From the NCBI GenBank assembly GCA_964520785.1, contig CAZFQG010000232.1, positions 1 through 8,725 on the forward strand: DNA of 8,725 nucleotides, written 5' to 3'. The position numbers and the translations under genes were made by a program. This document shows, in pieces, positions 6,805 to 8,725 of this stretch (its first letter is position 1; the number at the start of each line of letters is the position of its first letter). The notes under the pieces were generated by a model, which was not told the DNA's origin, did no database searches, and worked only from the letters and a program-made list of their open reading frames with translations. The stretch is from CAZFQG01 sp964520785. GTDB lineage: Bacteria; Planctomycetota; Planctomycetia; Pirellulales; Thermoguttaceae.

Positions 6805-8673
6805 CTAAACCGGTTCACGAGCCTCGCGCCGATTAGAAAGCCGTGCCAATTCTTGCAGCCAGCCCTCCGCGGCCGCGGCTCGGAGGCGACGCTTGGCATT
6901 CGCCGAAACACCTTCGCGCGGCGCGTCCGGCCGGATCGGTCCGTACGGAGAGTTGGTTTCTTCGGCGGAACGCCCCGCCACCATCCGGCGAAAAACGGCG
7001 TCCACGGCGGCGGCCTGCGCCGTCGCGCCCCAGTTTGCCCGAACGATGTCGAGGTCGTCCGTGGTAACCATCCCGTCGCCGGAAGGATCGCCGTGCGCGA
7101 TACTGCCGGCCGGGACGGATTGACCCCAAAAGGTACGGACGATATCGAGATCGTCGCCACCGACGACACCGTCGAGGTTCAAATCGCCCGGAATGGGAGG
7201 TGGAGATTCATACGCGCCGATATCTACGGTGCCGTTGCGAACCCGGATCCCCCCGTCAAGGTCAGTGACCAGCGTCTGGCCTTCGGCGTCCAATGCAAGC
7301 GCGTTCGCCCCGGCATCGACGGCTGGCGAGTCGAGGCGGAGCCGCAAGTCACCGTAATCGTCGTCCTGGGTTCCCCAGACGCCGTCACCGCCGGGAGATG
7401 GAACGCGGACGAATCGCGGATCGATCGGCGTGGAGGCCGAGCCCACTTTGTTACCGTTTCCGCCGTCGAGGAAGGCCGTCTGGTTGGACCCGTCCCCAAT
7501 GAGGTTGTGGACGCCGCGAACCTCACCGTCCTCGTGGTAAAGGTCGTTCCCCCGCGACGCTACGTTGCCGGCGACTATCGTGTTATTGAGCGTCGTGACG
7601 GCGCCGTCCGTGAAATGGCATATCCCGCCACCGTTACCGTGCGCAATGTTCGCGACGATGGTCGAATTCACGACGGTGAGGGTCCCCACGGTAAAGATGC
7701 CTCCGCCGTCGGTATCGGCGGCATTGCCGCTGACGACCGAATTGGACATATGGAGGACGCCCGTATTGAACACCCCGCCCCCTTCGGCGTCGTTGCTGGC
7801 GGAGTTTCCAACCAAGACGCAATCGTGGACCGTCATGGCGGCCGTAGCGAAGTTGCTTTCATTCGAGATACCGCCGCCTCGAAACGTGGCCGCGTTTTCC
7901 GAGAGAACGCAGTTGATCAGCGAAAACGTGCCGTCCCAGTTGGCGATCCCCGCGCCGATACTCGCCGTATTGCCGAGTAAATGAGAATCCGCCACCGTGG
8001 CCGTCCCCGTATTATGAATTCCTCCTTGAACCGCTTGAGTGGTGAATCCGTTTCCGGCGACCGTGGAGCCGGTGACTTCCAGAACTCCGCCGTTCCAAAT
8101 CCCGGCGCCCCCGTTTTCCGAAATACGGGACGTGGACATCACGAGGGTCCCCTTATTGCGCAGACCGCTTGCCGCATTTCCGCAAACCGAGGAATCGACG
8201 ACCGCCAGGGTTCCCTCGATGTATACCGCCGCCAAATCAGAATCGCCCGCCCCGTTCGTAATCGTCAGTCCGTCGAGCGTCGATTCAATTCCCGGTCCGC
8301 AGAACACGACGCTTAGCGAGTCGTCCACATTGTCGCCCGGGACGCCCAGATCGCCGCTGAGCACCGTCTCGTACATGGTCAAATCGGCATTCCGCTCTTC
8401 CAAGGACGCTTCCGTTCCGGCAAATCCGCCGTAGAGCGCCACTTTGTCCACCAAGGAAAAACTGGCGGTCCGCGGCTTGCCAGCCTCGCGGGGAGCAGTA
8501 GGGATGTACGTGCCCCCGGCGATCCAAATCGCCGCGACGTCGTTCTCGGCCGTTCCATCGGAATTGAACGCCGCCGCTCCCTCCAGCGCCGACTGCAAGT
8601 TATCGTACGCCGTGGCCCAACTCAATCCATCACCACCGCTTGCCGCGGCGTCGTTAACATACAGCGTTACCAC
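6805..8673 (-). CDS. Right-handed beta-helix (Pmp-like repeat) protein with dockerin repeats
   Basis: The open frame gives 622 residues. It starts at the first strand of the domain (TLYVNDAAASGGDGLSWATA), and residues about 45-400 form many short strand-turn units with GGGI/N and NS motifs (GGGISNES, GGGVFNTG, GGGIFTVG, GNGGGICHF), as in polymorphic outer membrane protein repeats and pectin-lyase-like beta-helices. LDSPAVDAGAN to GTVDIGAYES (448-490) is the element closing many such proteins ('choice-of-anchor Q' type). Two dockerin loops follow: GDLNLDGVVGGDDLDIVR (from residue 496, DNA about 7123-7188) and GDPSGDGMVTTDDLDIVRAN (from residue 528, about 7027-7092). The last 73 residues are Ala/Arg-rich with no PEP-CTERM motif. 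The GTG start at 8673 is probably artificial: there is no signal peptide, and the expected N-terminal element is present upstream in another frame. It is probably a secreted or surface adhesin-like or polysaccharide-binding protein; no catalytic site can be assigned. Confidence 0.87.
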   Translation of the reverse strand: MVTLYVNDAAASGGDGLSWATAYDNLQSALEGAAAFNSDGTAENDVAAIWIAGGTYIPTAPREAGKPRTASFSLVDKVALYGGFAGTEASLEERNADLTMYETVLSGDLGVPGDNVDDSLSVVFCGPGIESTLDGLTITNGAGDSDLAAVYIEGTLAVVDSSVCGNAASGLRNKGTLVMSTSRISENGGAGIWNGGVLEVTGSTVAGNGFTTQAVQGGIHNTGTATVADSHLLGNTASIGAGIANWDGTFSLINCVLSENAATFRGGGISNESNFATAAMTVHDCVLVGNSASNDAEGGGVFNTGVLHMSNSVVSGNAADTDGGGIFTVGTLTVVNSTIVANIAHGNGGGICHFTDGAVTTLNNTIVAGNVASRGNDLYHEDGEVRGVHNLIGDGSNQTAFLDGGNGNKVGSASTPIDPRFVRVPSPGGDGVWGTQDDDYGDLRLRLDSPAVDAGANALALDAEGQTLVTDLDGGIRVRNGTVDIGAYESPPPIPGDLNLDGVVGGDDLDIVRTFWGQSVPAGSIAHGDPSGDGMVTTDDLDIVRANWGATAQAAAVDAVFRRMVAGRSAEETNSPYGPIRPDAPREGVSANAKRRLRAAAAEGWLQELARLSNRREAREPV

Positions 8674-8723
8674 AGCATCCGGCGATCTTCCAGCGACTCA
8701 ACACGCGGGGAGTATGAACTCCG
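8667..8723 (-). pseudogene. N-terminal 'ESLEDRRML' fragment of the beta-helix gene, out of frame
   Basis: Read on the minus strand from the right edge, this frame encodes RSSYSPRVESLEDRRMLW and then stops at TAA (8667-8669). The element VE-x-LEDRRML is the conserved N-terminal end of many large exported planctomycete proteins and is normally followed at once by the first domain strand. Here the domain strand VVTLYVND begins in the frame overlapping by one base (GTG at 8671-8673). One extra base in CTGTGG (for example CTGGTGG) would restore RRML-VVTLYVND as a continuous protein. The rest of the N terminus lies outside the window. Confidence 0.7.
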
Positions 8724-8725
8724 AA

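Noticed and set aside
7027..7188. Dockerin coding repeats considered as a DNA repeat or recombination site
   Set aside because: The similarity to 683-841 is mainly at protein level, with many synonymous differences, so it reflects a shared domain and not a recent duplication.
6853..7980. Plus-strand open frame of 375 codons
   Set aside because: It is antisense to the beta-helix gene. The repeats in its translation only mirror the repeat units on the coding strand.

Overview
The window looks like a chromosomal segment from a planctomycete (Planctomycetota, probably a Pirellulales-like lineage). The evidence is the combination of a DUF1559-type prepilin-like protein with a C-terminal H-X9-DG motif, type I dockerin repeats ending in 'ANWG', a PEP-CTERM sorting tail, a XylR-type regulator, and the 'ESLEDRRML' N-terminal element typical of large exported planctomycete proteins. 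The DNA is GC-rich. No tRNA, rRNA, CRISPR array, transposase or phage gene is visible.

Layout: the left edge (about 2-430, + strand) is the C-terminal part of S-adenosylmethionine synthetase (metK). It converges on a long minus-strand block, and a hairpin at 469-510 can serve as a terminator for both directions. The minus-strand block, in order of transcription from the right edge, is: (1) a secreted right-handed beta-helix protein with two dockerin repeats (8725 to 6805), whose N-terminal element is displaced by an apparent one-base frameshift; (2) a XylR-like regulator with an AraC-type DNA-binding domain (6802 to 5519), starting 2 nt after the previous stop; (3) a 186-nt gap with candidate promoter and operator elements; (4) a DUF1559 prepilin-like protein (5332 to 4317) split by an apparent frameshift near 4687-4694; (5) a 992-residue exported LamG plus putative glycosidase-type protein (4243 to 1265); (6) a short open frame with half a jelly-roll-like domain, two dockerin repeats and a PEP-CTERM tail (1249 to 596), which lacks a signal peptide and looks 5'-truncated.

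Taken together, the block reads as a regulated surface or secretion locus for a sugar or polysaccharide. A periplasmic-binding-protein/AraC fusion would sense a sugar and control a pseudopilin-like protein and a large exported carbohydrate-active protein. The substrate cannot be read from the sequence. I find no convincing new defence or mobile system. The most notable observations are the two frame disruptions, both repairable by adding one base, the truncated PEP-CTERM gene lying in frame behind the hydrolase, the unclassified catalytic region of the 992-residue protein, and the tandem repeats upstream of the pseudopilin gene.
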